From contig JAZDIU010000050.1 of assembly GCA_043804635.1 (NCBI GenBank), positions 1 through 34,957 of the forward strand: a DNA stretch of 34,957 bases, read 5' to 3'. Under the pieces are notes generated by a model. That model ran no database searches. It had not been told where the DNA came from and was given only the letters and a program-made list of their open reading frames with translations. Every line of letters starts with the position of its first letter. The stretch's first letter is position 1. Shown here in pieces: positions 1 to 7,306 of this stretch. Position numbers and translations under genes: made by a program. The DNA comes from JAZDIU01 sp043804635 (GTDB taxonomy: Bacteria; Chloroflexota; Dehalococcoidia; Dehalococcoidales; UBA2162).

Positions 1-130
1 TATATCGAGATATTCTATAAGAGGCAGCGTTTGCAGCCAGGGCTCGGTTTCCTGTCACCTGCGGTTTTTGAGCAAAGATACTACGTGGGTCTAGTGGCAG
101 CATGAGAGGTTTCGTGTCCGTTATTGACAT
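1..130 (-). CDS. Partial open frame of unknown function, cut by window edge
   Basis: A reading frame on the minus strand begins at an ATG at 128-130 and stays open for 43 codons to the window edge. It is in the same frame as the flavodoxin at 137-535 and starts two codons after that gene's stop. No clear Shine-Dalgarno site precedes it and I do not recognise the peptide. It could be the start of a real downstream gene, or foreign sequence joined to the truncated flavodoxin end. Too little is visible to decide. Confidence 0.25.
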   Translation of the reverse strand, partial: MSITDTKPLMLPLDPRSIFAQKPQVTGNRALAANAASYRISRY

Positions 131-136
131 CCGACG

Positions 137-535
137 TCAAATATAGCTTGATGACTTACCTGCTGCAATTACACCTTCAAACACTCGTTTCATTCTCAGG
201 CTGGACAAAGACGCTACCCTATCGATGCTCTCTAGAGCCAAAGTACTGCTGCCTCCTCCGCTAGTGAATGCGCCGTAGGGCTTGTTATTTACCTTTCCAC
301 GCACGTCATAATATACACGATCAAAGTAGTCTTTAAGAACTCCAGCCATGTAGCTGTAGTAATTGGGAGAGCCAAAAGCAGCAACATCACAATTAAGCAG
401 ATCATCAGCTGTTGCATCGGGTGCCTTCTTTAAGGTTACAGTAGCTCCGGCTGAACTCGCTCCCTCACAAACGGCTTTTGCCATAGCTTCAGTATTGCCT
501 TGGTAAGAGTGGTAAACGATCAATAACTTAACCAT
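137..535 (-). CDS. Flavodoxin / NAD(P)H-dependent FMN oxidoreductase family protein, C-terminus apparently shortened
   Basis: Flavodoxin-fold protein of 132 aa, predicted to bind FMN and act as a cytoplasmic electron carrier or small quinone/flavin reductase. The N-terminus has the strand plus phosphate-binding loop typical of the family (VYHSYQGNTEAMA, residues 8-20). FGSPNYYSYMAG (residues 54-65) and FTSGGGSS (residues 90-97) match the other two flavin-contacting loops. Homologues usually carry another helix after the VIA.GK.S strand (LG.ELA-type ending), whereas this frame stops at SSSYI, so the last 12-20 residues seem lost. It lies 18 nt downstream of the VOC gene on the same strand, so the two are probably co-transcribed. 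A GGGAGAA-like Shine-Dalgarno site sits upstream of the ATG. Family assignment is firm; the substrate is unknown. Confidence 0.8.
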   Translation of the reverse strand: MVKLLIVYHSYQGNTEAMAKAVCEGASSAGATVTLKKAPDATADDLLNCDVAAFGSPNYYSYMAGVLKDYFDRVYYDVRGKVNNKPYGAFTSGGGSSTLALESIDRVASLSSLRMKRVFEGVIAAGKSSSYI

Positions 536-553
536 AAAATCTTATAATTCTCC

Positions 554-961
554 CTAATTATATTTTTCGGGCTGTCGCAACTCTACCATTACTCCATGGG
601 CATCTCGAGGATGCACCCAAGCTATTTTTTCACCGGGATGAAACTCTGAATCAGTCTCTGTTACGCTGGCTCCTTTTTCTCTCAATTTCCGTACACTGCT
701 GCTAACGTCTTTCACATCAAATCCTACTAAATATACTCCCTCACCTCGATTTTTTAAGAAACGGGCAGCTGCGCTAGAAGGATCTACAGGCTGAAGCAAC
801 TCAATATGACCTTTGCCGAGGGGTAAGACTGCATTTTTAAATCCAAACTGCTTCGATTCCTTTTTGTAATGTACCTTCAAACTAAAAAGCCGTTCAAAAT
901 CATTTATTGCAGCATCCAGATCTTTTACTACTATGGTCAATTCAATCACATCGCCGAGCAT
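554..961 (-). CDS. VOC (glyoxalase/bleomycin resistance/dioxygenase) superfamily protein, methylmalonyl-CoA-epimerase-like
   Basis: A 135-aa two-module VOC protein. The first beta-alpha-beta module (ELTIVVKDLDAAINDF, residues 7-22) is followed by GHIELLQP (residues 51-58). The second (YLVGFDVKDVSSSVRKL, residues 77-93) ends in HGVMVELRQP (residues 122-131). Acidic and His residues at the ends of the beta strands (E7, H52/E54, E128) are candidate ligands for the single divalent metal of the family. Length and layout resemble methylmalonyl-CoA epimerase and related isomerases, but sequence alone does not fix the substrate. AAGGAGG lies a few bases before the ATG, making the start secure. It is first in a likely two-gene unit with the flavodoxin. 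Confidence 0.85.
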   Translation of the reverse strand: MLGDVIELTIVVKDLDAAINDFERLFSLKVHYKKESKQFGFKNAVLPLGKGHIELLQPVDPSSAAARFLKNRGEGVYLVGFDVKDVSSSVRKLREKGASVTETDSEFHPGEKIAWVHPRDAHGVMVELRQPEKYN

Positions 962-1286
962 AAAACCTCCTTAATTAATACTTAACAACAATGGTATTAT
1001 ATAAAATATACCGAATTTCGTCTCTTATCGAGCTAAATTCTCGATGCATCTCCGAAGTAGCCTAAACATAGAAACTGGCTTCTTGCAAGCGCTTTCCTTC
1101 CACAAGGAAAATCGAAAAAGGTACGGGTTGGGATAATCATAAGTATCTAATTCATGTCATAAAAAAGGAAGCGTTGTCCGTTGATCTTTTCTCTAATAAA
1201 GACGATTCGCTCTTTTCTAACATTTCAATTATTGATACAATCAGTTTCATTATAATTTTATTGTTGGCATTTTAGGATTAGGTTCT
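962..1286. other. Divergent intergenic region
   Basis: A 325-bp AT-rich stretch between divergent genes (VOC on minus, MFS on plus). It must hold promoters for both. A TATAAT-like hexamer occurs on each strand (minus near 1000, plus near 1252), but neither has a convincing -35 box. A perfect 7-bp hairpin, TTTCCTT/AAGGAAA with loop CCAC, lies at 1093-1110 without a T-run. No gene remnant or RNA gene was recognised. Confidence 0.4.
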
Positions 1287-2609
1287 GTGGTTAAGAGATT
1301 AAAGGTTCCGAAAGTATTCTTTGGTTGGTGGACTGTCTTGGCCAGCGGCATCTTAGCTTTCTTGGGAACTGGATTTGTAAATTATGGATTTTCTGCGTTA
1401 TTCAAACCCATAGCCTCGGAATTAGGTTTGAGCCGTGCTCTAACATCAACCGCGAATAGTGTCCAAAACTTGGGAAACGGTTTGGAAGGCATCCTATCTG
1501 GGTGGGGTAGCGACAAATATGGTCCAAAGAAGGTAATACTTTTTGGGATTGTTTGTCTAACTTTTGGATCTATCATAATGTACTTCGTAGATTCACTCTG
1601 GGCTTTCTTAGCAGTCTGGGGGTTGGTATTAGGCGCTGGATTGTCTTTGGGCTGTGAAATACCCACGGATAAGGCGATAGTAAACTGGTTCGTTAAAAGA
1701 AGGGGAGTAGCCTTAAGCATTAAGTTTACTCTTGAATCGCTTTCAGGATTGTTGATGCTACCCATCCTTGCTTGGTTGCTTACTAACCAAGGTTGGCGAA
1801 TGACTTGTGTTGTTGCCGGCTTGGCAATTGCATTGATCGGTTTTCCTCTAACTTGGTTCTGTATAAAGCCACATCGCCCTGAGTATTACGGACTCTTGCC
1901 AGATGGTGCTGCCGTAGTAGGTAAAATCACAAATGTAAAGAAGCCTCTTGCCCAAGGAACGAATACTGGCAAGCTTTCCGAAGAGGTTGAGTTTACCGTC
2001 GGGCAGACGATGAAGACGGTCTCATTCTGGTTGATGGTCGTAATAGGATATATCTCTGGTTTAACAATGCCAATTATGAGGATACATTGCATACCCTTTC
2101 TAACTGATATAGGGTATGATCCAATAGTAGCCGCCACAATGATGTCGCTCTTGGTTACGTCAAGCATCCCAGCGAGGTTGGTTACTGGCTTCGTAGTTGA
2201 CCGTGTAAAGATTAGTCATTTGAGATTAATACTTGTAACGGGATATCTTATGCAGGCAATTGGCATTACTGTTTTCCTTTTCAATAAAGGAACAGCTACA
2301 ATTTACCTCTGGTTTCTTCTCGCTGGTTTGGGACAAGGAGCCAGTTTTACTGTACAGCTCCCGATGATTGCGCGTTATTATGGACGTAAAGCTTACGGTT
2401 CCATTGATGGATTCAGGAATTTGATAACTATGCCGATAAGATTGATTGCCCCGGTATATTGCGGTTGGGTATATGACACTACTGGCAGCTATATGAGTGT
2501 GTTTGGATTATTTGCATTATTGCTTGCCGTTTCGGTAATCATAGCGTATTTTATCTTACCACCAAAACCACCAGGACTAAGTGTTAATGGCTTAACGAAA
2601 TTGGTCTAA
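1287..2609 (+). CDS. MFS transporter, OFA (oxalate/formate antiporter)-like
   Basis: A 440-aa, 12-transmembrane-type major facilitator protein of the inner membrane, probably moving a small carboxylate. The N-terminal FFGWWTV signature (residues 11-17), LGLSRALTS (residues 46-54) and MFS motif A as GWGSDKYGPKK (residues 72-82) are typical of OFA/monocarboxylate-type carriers. A hydrophilic central loop (about residues 205-240) separates the two six-helix halves. The start is a GTG at 1287 preceded by a weak AGGATTAGG. The following gene is a second MFS of the same type, 167 bp downstream, suggesting tandem duplication or paired uptake systems. The region is AT-rich compared with the right part of the window and lies inside the candidate island. 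Substrate unknown. Confidence 0.88.
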   Translation: MVKRLKVPKVFFGWWTVLASGILAFLGTGFVNYGFSALFKPIASELGLSRALTSTANSVQNLGNGLEGILSGWGSDKYGPKKVILFGIVCLTFGSIIMYFVDSLWAFLAVWGLVLGAGLSLGCEIPTDKAIVNWFVKRRGVALSIKFTLESLSGLLMLPILAWLLTNQGWRMTCVVAGLAIALIGFPLTWFCIKPHRPEYYGLLPDGAAVVGKITNVKKPLAQGTNTGKLSEEVEFTVGQTMKTVSFWLMVVIGYISGLTMPIMRIHCIPFLTDIGYDPIVAATMMSLLVTSSIPARLVTGFVVDRVKISHLRLILVTGYLMQAIGITVFLFNKGTATIYLWFLLAGLGQGASFTVQLPMIARYYGRKAYGSIDGFRNLITMPIRLIAPVYCGWVYDTTGSYMSVFGLFALLLAVSVIIAYFILPPKPPGLSVNGLTKLV

Positions 2610-2776
2610 TCGTTGCACTCTTATCTTCTCTTTAGAGCCAGTATTGTTGTGCTTTAAAGATTGTTATGATATCCTTCTAGCAAATGATGGTGTCAATTCT
2701 CTGAATATTAATCAGTCACAATTCATACTTTTCACGGCCGTTTTTATCAATTAGCTTATTTTCGCGTAACAGGAAA

Positions 2777-4078
2777 TTGAAAACACCGAGGCATATATTT
2801 TACGGCTGGTTTATCGTAGGTATCACATTCCTCATCATGTCTGTTTCCTATGCCATCTGGTATTCATTTTCTATCTTCTATGTTCCAATCTTAAATAAAT
2901 TCGGTTGGACTAGGGCCGAAACGGCTCTGATCTTTTCAATTGGTTCTCTTGTGTATGGTTTTGGTTCGGCAATAGCCGGCACTCTTCTTGATAGATTCGG
3001 TCCAAGAAAAACTTTTACGTGTGCGGCATTGATCATGACTATAGGACTAGTCGGATGCAGCCGGGTCTCGGAAATTTGGCAGTTCTTCCTCTTCTGGAGT
3101 GTGTTTGTCGCATTCGGTGTCTGCACCGCTGGTTATGTTCCCTGCGTAGCTCTTGTGTCTAATTGGTTCACTAAGAGACGTGCCATGGCGGTCGGTATTG
3201 CTCAAGCAGGCGGCAGGGAAAGTTTTATCATGACACCGATAATACAGTCTATTATTTTGGCTGTAGGCTGGCAGAATGCATATCTACTACTCGGTGGTGT
3301 AGTCGCACTATTAATCATTATTCCCAGCCAGTTTTTAAAGCATTCGCCAAATGATATAGGACTTCTACCGGATGGTCAATGTTTGACTCGGGAATCAGAA
3401 AAGAAAGAAGGTCAACGCTTAGATAAAGCTATTATCAATGTACAATGGGCGGCCACCGATTGGACCTTGCATAAAGCATTAAAAGAATACCGGTTCTGGG
3501 CGCTTTTTGGCATAATGTTTTCTTTAGGCACAGGCTATGGAATTGTGATGACGCACCAAGTCGCATTTATGGTAGATATCGGATTTACCGCCCTGTTCGC
3601 TTCTTTCACACTTCTTATTTATGGAATTGCCAGTATGTTGGGACGATTTTGCGGTTTTGCCTCAGATATTTTCGGAAGAGAGGTTGCTTTCACCTGGGGT
3701 TGTGTGGGGATTATTGCTGGGTTTCTTTTGATATCATTTACCAAAAATAGTTCACAAGCTTGGATATTGTACTTATACGCGGTTTGTTTTGGATTTTTTA
3801 GCGGTTTTAATTCACCAACTTATGCAGCAAGTGTGGCAGATATGTTCTCTGGTAAGCATTTTGGTGCTATCCTAGGTTTTGCTAATATTGGGTACGGACT
3901 GGGTAATTCCTTAGGGTCATGGATAGCCGGCTACATATTTGATATAACCAGAAGCTATTCTTTAGCTTTTTCATTGGCAATACTTGTGCTGATTTTGTCT
4001 GGTGTGTTTATATGGATTTCTTCGCCACGGAAGATACGACAAGTAAGCGGCAAAGTGCCTAAAATAACTGTAGCCTAA
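2777..4078 (+). CDS. MFS transporter, OFA-like (second copy)
   Basis: A 433-aa inner-membrane major facilitator carrier of the same subfamily as the gene at 1287. It starts with FYGWFIVGITF (residues 8-18), has FGWTRAE (residues 42-48) and motif A as GTLLDRFGPRKTF (residues 68-80), with a cytoplasmic loop around residues 195-230 and a basic C-terminal tail. The start is TTG at 2777, with AGGAA directly upstream. Sequence similarity to the neighbouring carrier is visible in the motifs but distant overall, so this is an old duplication or independent acquisition. A decayed fragment of a different MFS follows 14 bp after the stop. The likely substrate class is monocarboxylate or similar small anion (family inference). 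Confidence 0.87.
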   Translation: MKTPRHIFYGWFIVGITFLIMSVSYAIWYSFSIFYVPILNKFGWTRAETALIFSIGSLVYGFGSAIAGTLLDRFGPRKTFTCAALIMTIGLVGCSRVSEIWQFFLFWSVFVAFGVCTAGYVPCVALVSNWFTKRRAMAVGIAQAGGRESFIMTPIIQSIILAVGWQNAYLLLGGVVALLIIIPSQFLKHSPNDIGLLPDGQCLTRESEKKEGQRLDKAIINVQWAATDWTLHKALKEYRFWALFGIMFSLGTGYGIVMTHQVAFMVDIGFTALFASFTLLIYGIASMLGRFCGFASDIFGREVAFTWGCVGIIAGFLLISFTKNSSQAWILYLYAVCFGFFSGFNSPTYAASVADMFSGKHFGAILGFANIGYGLGNSLGSWIAGYIFDITRSYSLAFSLAILVLILSGVFIWISSPRKIRQVSGKVPKITVA

Positions 4079-4092
4079 AAGCGTTAGCAGCA

Positions 4093-4308
4093 GTGGCTAT
4101 GTATTTCATTGACATGGTTGATACTGTGTTACCTGGGGCGATCTCCAACGCATTAATCGGGCTATACTCTCTATGCATATATCGAATCGCCCTAGCATTG
4201 ACTTGGGGATTTGTCGGGCCATTGATGATCGGAACTCTTGTAGATTATACAGAAAGTTTTATGGTTGGAGTAAGCGTTCTCGATAGTGCCAAAAAATATG
4301 CCCGGTAG
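4093..4308 (+). pseudogene. Degenerate C-terminal remnant of an MFS transporter
   Basis: A 71-codon frame whose second half, FVGPLMIGTLVDYTESFMVG, matches the penultimate helix region of the intact MFS carrier at 11884-13161 (FAGPLMIGTLVDFTGSFMVG). The DNA is also similar: most bases of 4208-4275 match the other gene. Upstream, residues 1-30 vaguely follow the same region of the carrier; downstream the similarity ends and a stop arrives early. Ten of the twelve helices are missing, so it cannot be a working transporter. Its position just left of a tRNA-derived repeat fits debris at the edge of an integrated element. Confidence 0.65.
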
Positions 4309-4520
4309 TTATTCGACTAATATTGTCTCCAAATATGAGTGGCACCTTCGTTCAATCCTTTGGCCTCAGTCGATAAGCCACAACAGCCAACATTTTACCA
4401 ACCAACTTGAAAACAGTAAAAACTAACATGAGTAACGTATAGCATAAATTGTGGCTGTACCTCTGAATATCTGATATCGGATCACTCTGTAAAATACTTG
4501 AGGGAGTAGAACAAATGTGC

Positions 4521-4565
4521 CTCTTAATCAGCAGGTTCAGGGTTCGAGACCCTGGCGGCTCACCA
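4521..4565 (+). other. tRNA-Lys(CTT) 3' fragment, candidate attachment site
   Basis: The sequence runs from the anticodon loop (CTCTTAA, 4521-4527) through the 3' anticodon strand, a perfect T arm (CAGGG at 4538-4542, loop TTCGAGA, CCCTG at 4550-4554), the 3' acceptor strand GCGGCTC (4555-4561), discriminator A and CCA (4563-4565). The matching 5' acceptor strand GAGCCGC and a normal D arm are absent upstream, so this is only the 3' half of a tRNA. A break exactly at the anticodon loop is the usual crossover position of tyrosine-recombinase integration. It would be the distal att copy, with the intact tRNA expected to the left, outside the window. Confidence 0.7.
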
Positions 4566-4572
4566 TGAGACC

Positions 4573-6111
4573 TCATCGAAATAATAACGTCACCAGAATA
4601 TCAGTCGGGGCATAATCGTCAGTTAACAGGATAGCCTTTCTCTCAGCCAGATAATTATTTAGAGATATTTCATCGAGAGGATTACTAATGGCTTTCTTCT
4701 GCCCATTCTCGGTAATAAAATTTTTGTACTCGGTAAGGTCAACGGGGTTGTCAGTGGCCGCCAAAATATATCTGCCGGCTCCGGCATCGCTCCAGCTCTC
4801 CTTGACACTAAACAAATAGACATAGCTAAAAACTTGCCTTAGCGTATAAATAACAGATGGCATATATCTACCGCGCCTGTAATCATCAACAATGTTGATT
4901 AGGTAAACGCCGTCCTCTTTCATATTAGCTTTTACTAGTTGGTCGAACTCAAGCGTTGTAAGATGATAGGGAGTTGAACGTTCACTGAAGACATCACCGA
5001 CAACAATATCGTAAATATTTCCCTTCTTTTGCCTGATTAAAAACCGCCGAGCGTCTTCATTATAAGTCTTGATACTTGTGTCCGCTGGCAGCCCAAGCTC
5101 CTCATAAACTACCTGTGTTACTGCGGGGTCGATTTCCACCACATCATTCACGCTTTTAGGGTAGACAGCTTCCAAATACCGCGGGAAACAATAGCCACCT
5201 CCACCCAAATGTAAAGTTTTCGGTTCCGGATTTTCTCTCGCTAGGTACGCTGTCATCTCTGCTAGAATCTTGAGATAATCATACTGAAGGTTAAGCGGTT
5301 GGTCCGGGATAACGAATGCATGCATTATGTAGTCCAGCCTTAATCCTTTAACCTCGCCCCATTCCCACACTTTTATTGAATAGTAATTAGACTCTTTGGT
5401 GAAGTCTTCTTGCCAGGAGTTTCTAAGCTGAAACATAGAAGTTGAAATTATGATTACCTCGATTGCAGTAGTCCATGTTATGAAGTTTTTTAAGGAAAAC
5501 TTCCACCTTCCCGGGATTTTCCAGGAGAACCAGGCGAGTATTCCCGTAAGTATCAAGACCGCAGCTACCAGGAAGAATATCGTTCTCACACCAAACCAGA
5601 GGATGAAATAAAAACCGGTAAGGAAAGTCCCCAAGATAGAGCCGGTGGTGGACATGGCATATATTGTGCCCACGATACCGCCGGTGCGCCCCAGGTCTCC
5701 AAGGGTCAATTTTATGACTATTGGAGTCACCATACTGAGGATAATGGCGGGTAAAAGAAATATCATTGAGACTTTAAATGTAAATTCTAACAATACGGGC
5801 AAATTGGCGAACCAGTTGATATTGGCAAAAAGTTTAGTCATCGGAAGAACTGCAATCGTAAGCAATCCACCGATAAAGAAAATCCCTACCAGCACTAATG
5901 GAGACGGATATTTATCGGCGATTCTGCCTCCAAGATAATTTCCCAGAGCAATACCGGCAAGTATAACCCCGATGATACTGGTCCATGTATAGAGCGAGAC
6001 CCCGATATAAGGTGCAAGGAGTCTACCGGCGAGGAGTTCAATCACCATTACACAGAAACTACTGATAAAAACAATTATACTTGCTCTCCAGAATTTAGAA
6101 GCACGCTGCAT
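4573..6111 (-). CDS. Membrane-anchored spermidine synthase-like protein (fused transporter-like domain and aminopropyltransferase fold)
   Basis: The N-terminal ~205 residues form about seven hydrophobic helices (including LLAGRLLAPYIG and GIALGNYLGGRIAD), as in the membrane domain of fused MFS/spermidine-synthase proteins. The C-terminal half is a Rossmann methyltransferase-like spermidine synthase domain: LHLGGGGYCFPRYLE (about residue 300), the acidic nucleoside-binding strand VVEIDP (about 325), NEDARRF (about 351) and GDVFSERS (about 372). Family members may transfer aminopropyl groups to polyamines or act on other acceptors; activity here is unproven. I place the start at the ATG at 6109-6111, because GGAGG (6117-6121) lies six bases upstream. 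The longer TTG frame from 6135 would overlap the predicted promoter -10. The stop is only 7 bp from the tRNA fragment. Confidence 0.85.
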   Translation of the reverse strand: MQRASKFWRASIIVFISSFCVMVIELLAGRLLAPYIGVSLYTWTSIIGVILAGIALGNYLGGRIADKYPSPLVLVGIFFIGGLLTIAVLPMTKLFANINWFANLPVLLEFTFKVSMIFLLPAIILSMVTPIVIKLTLGDLGRTGGIVGTIYAMSTTGSILGTFLTGFYFILWFGVRTIFFLVAAVLILTGILAWFSWKIPGRWKFSLKNFITWTTAIEVIIISTSMFQLRNSWQEDFTKESNYYSIKVWEWGEVKGLRLDYIMHAFVIPDQPLNLQYDYLKILAEMTAYLARENPEPKTLHLGGGGYCFPRYLEAVYPKSVNDVVEIDPAVTQVVYEELGLPADTSIKTYNEDARRFLIRQKKGNIYDIVVGDVFSERSTPYHLTTLEFDQLVKANMKEDGVYLINIVDDYRRGRYMPSVIYTLRQVFSYVYLFSVKESWSDAGAGRYILAATDNPVDLTEYKNFITENGQKKAISNPLDEISLNNYLAERKAILLTDDYAPTDILVTLLFR

Positions 6112-6136
6112 GGTAACCTCCATGACTTTTGACAAG

Positions 6137-6166
6137 ATATTACCATTAATAAACTATAATCTACAA
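6137..6166 (-). promoter_or_regulatory. Candidate sigma-70 promoter for the spermidine synthase-like gene
   Basis: On the minus strand, TTGTAG (6161-6166) and TAATAT (6137-6142) are separated by 18 bp. Transcription would begin near 6130, about 20 bases before the ATG at 6111 and its GGAGG. This supports the shorter start. Assigned by eye. Confidence 0.4.
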
Positions 6167-6232
6167 TCTTCAACTTTTACCCACTAATGGATTTCTATGA
6201 TGCTGGTTCAAAATCCGTCCAAAATATACGCA

Positions 6233-6254
6233 AAATACGTAAGTCTACGTATTT
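6233..6254. promoter_or_regulatory. Perfect 9-4-9 inverted repeat, candidate operator of the msrBA operon
   Basis: AAATACGTA (6233-6241) and TACGTATTT (6246-6254) are exact reverse complements around AGTC. The element lies 51 bp before the msrB start and about 80 bp before the divergent promoter at 6137-6166. It has no T-run and is not terminator-like. Size and symmetry suit a dimeric repressor. The regulator is not visible in the window. Confidence 0.5.
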
Positions 6255-6305
6255 CCTTATTGGCTACTTGATGATATAAAAAGGAAAGGGCGGGTAGGAA
6301 CGCTT

Positions 6306-6758
6306 ATGTCGACTATTGAAATTTACGATGCTAAACAGAATAAAGTAATCAGCGTTGAGAAAATAGAAAAATCGGACGTTGAATGGAAAAAACTGCTGAC
6401 CAAAAAGCAGTATGAAATCACCACTCGTAAGGGGACAGAGGCTCCCGGCTCTTGCCCGTTCTCTGAAGTCCACGAGCCAGGTATTTTCAAATGCGTTCGC
6501 TGCGGTACCGACCTCTTTCGCAGTTCCACTAAATTCGAATCGGGGACCGGCTGGCCCAGCTTTTACGAGCCGGTCTCGACGCTGAATGTCGTGGAGCAGC
6601 CTGATAATAGTCTGGGGATGATGAGGACTGAGGTTCTGTGTGCACGGTGCGGCTCTCACCTGGGGCATGTCTTCGATGATGGCCCGCCGCCGACAGGTAA
6701 ACGATACTGTATGAACGGCTTCGCCCTTAAATTCGTCCCCGAGAGTAGTAAGGTATGA
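6306..6758 (+). CDS. msrB: Peptide-methionine (R)-S-oxide reductase MsrB
   Basis: Reduces the R-epimer of methionine sulfoxide in damaged proteins. The 150-aa sequence holds the full SelR/MsrB domain: two zinc-binding pairs CVRC (C63, C66) and CARC (C112, C115), the GTGWPSFYEP signature (residues 80-89), HLGHVFDDGP (118-127) and RYCMNG with catalytic C135. An N-terminal extension of about 25 residues precedes the domain. There is no signal peptide, so it acts in the cytoplasm. AGGAA sits six bases before the ATG. It overlaps msrA by 4 bp (ATGA), so the two are translationally coupled. The inverted repeat at 6233-6254 is a plausible control site. The catalytic residue is Cys, not selenocysteine. 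Confidence 0.95.
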   Translation: MSTIEIYDAKQNKVISVEKIEKSDVEWKKLLTKKQYEITTRKGTEAPGSCPFSEVHEPGIFKCVRCGTDLFRSSTKFESGTGWPSFYEPVSTLNVVEQPDNSLGMMRTEVLCARCGSHLGHVFDDGPPPTGKRYCMNGFALKFVPESSKV

Positions 6759-7303
6759 CAGAGAATGTCCAGCCTGAAGTTGCTACGCTCGCTGGTGGCT
6801 GCTTCTGGTGCATTGAGGCAGTCTTCCGTGAAGTTGACGGCGTGGAAAGCGTCCAGTCGGGTTACACCGGAGGCACCACGGCAAATCCTACCTATGAACA
6901 GGTAAGCTCCGGAAAGACTGGCCACGCTGAGGCCGTCCAAATAACGTTCGATTCTCGGAAGGTTTCGTATCGGGAAATCCTGGATATTTTCTTTTCCGTC
7001 CACGACCCGACCACGCTGAACCGGCAGGGTGCCGATGTAGGTACGCAGTACCGTTCTGCTATCTATTATCACACCGAGCAGCAAAAAGCTGTTGCGGAAG
7101 AAGTTATTAACGAACTCACTAAAGCTCGTGTCTGGAAAAAGCCCATTGTCATGGAAATTACTGCCGCTGGTGAATTTTATCCGGCTGAAGACTATCACCG
7201 GGACTATTACATAAAGCATCCAGAACAAGCTTACTGCCAGATAGTAATTGCACCCAAAGTCGATAAGTTCCGCAAGCAGCAGGCAGTCCGGCTCAAGTCA
7301 TAA
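6755..7303 (+). CDS. msrA: Peptide-methionine (S)-S-oxide reductase MsrA
   Basis: Reduces the S-epimer of methionine sulfoxide, complementing MsrB. The 182-aa protein has the MsrA signature GGCFWCIEAVF (residues 14-24) with catalytic C16, followed by GVESVQSGYTGG (around 29-40) and FFSVHDPTTLNRQGADVGTQYRS (within about 84-106), which line the active site. ITAAGEFYPAEDYHRDYY near residues 136-153 supplies the conserved Tyr/Glu residues. The start overlaps the msrB stop (ATGA). No secretion signal. A membrane-anchored protease follows 3 bp downstream, completing a three-gene operon. Length is normal for the family. Confidence 0.95.
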   Translation: MTENVQPEVATLAGGCFWCIEAVFREVDGVESVQSGYTGGTTANPTYEQVSSGKTGHAEAVQITFDSRKVSYREILDIFFSVHDPTTLNRQGADVGTQYRSAIYYHTEQQKAVAEEVINELTKARVWKKPIVMEITAAGEFYPAEDYHRDYYIKHPEQAYCQIVIAPKVDKFRKQQAVRLKS

Positions 7304-7306
7304 CCG

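Noticed and set aside
4352..4576. Minus-strand 74-codon frame with a GEPPGSRTLN start
   Set aside because: It is the antisense translation of the tRNA-Lys 3' fragment at 4521-4565, a well-known kind of false gene; no ribosome site.
6656..7228. Minus-strand 190-codon frame
   Set aside because: Opposite the msrB/msrA genes, which carry all catalytic residues.
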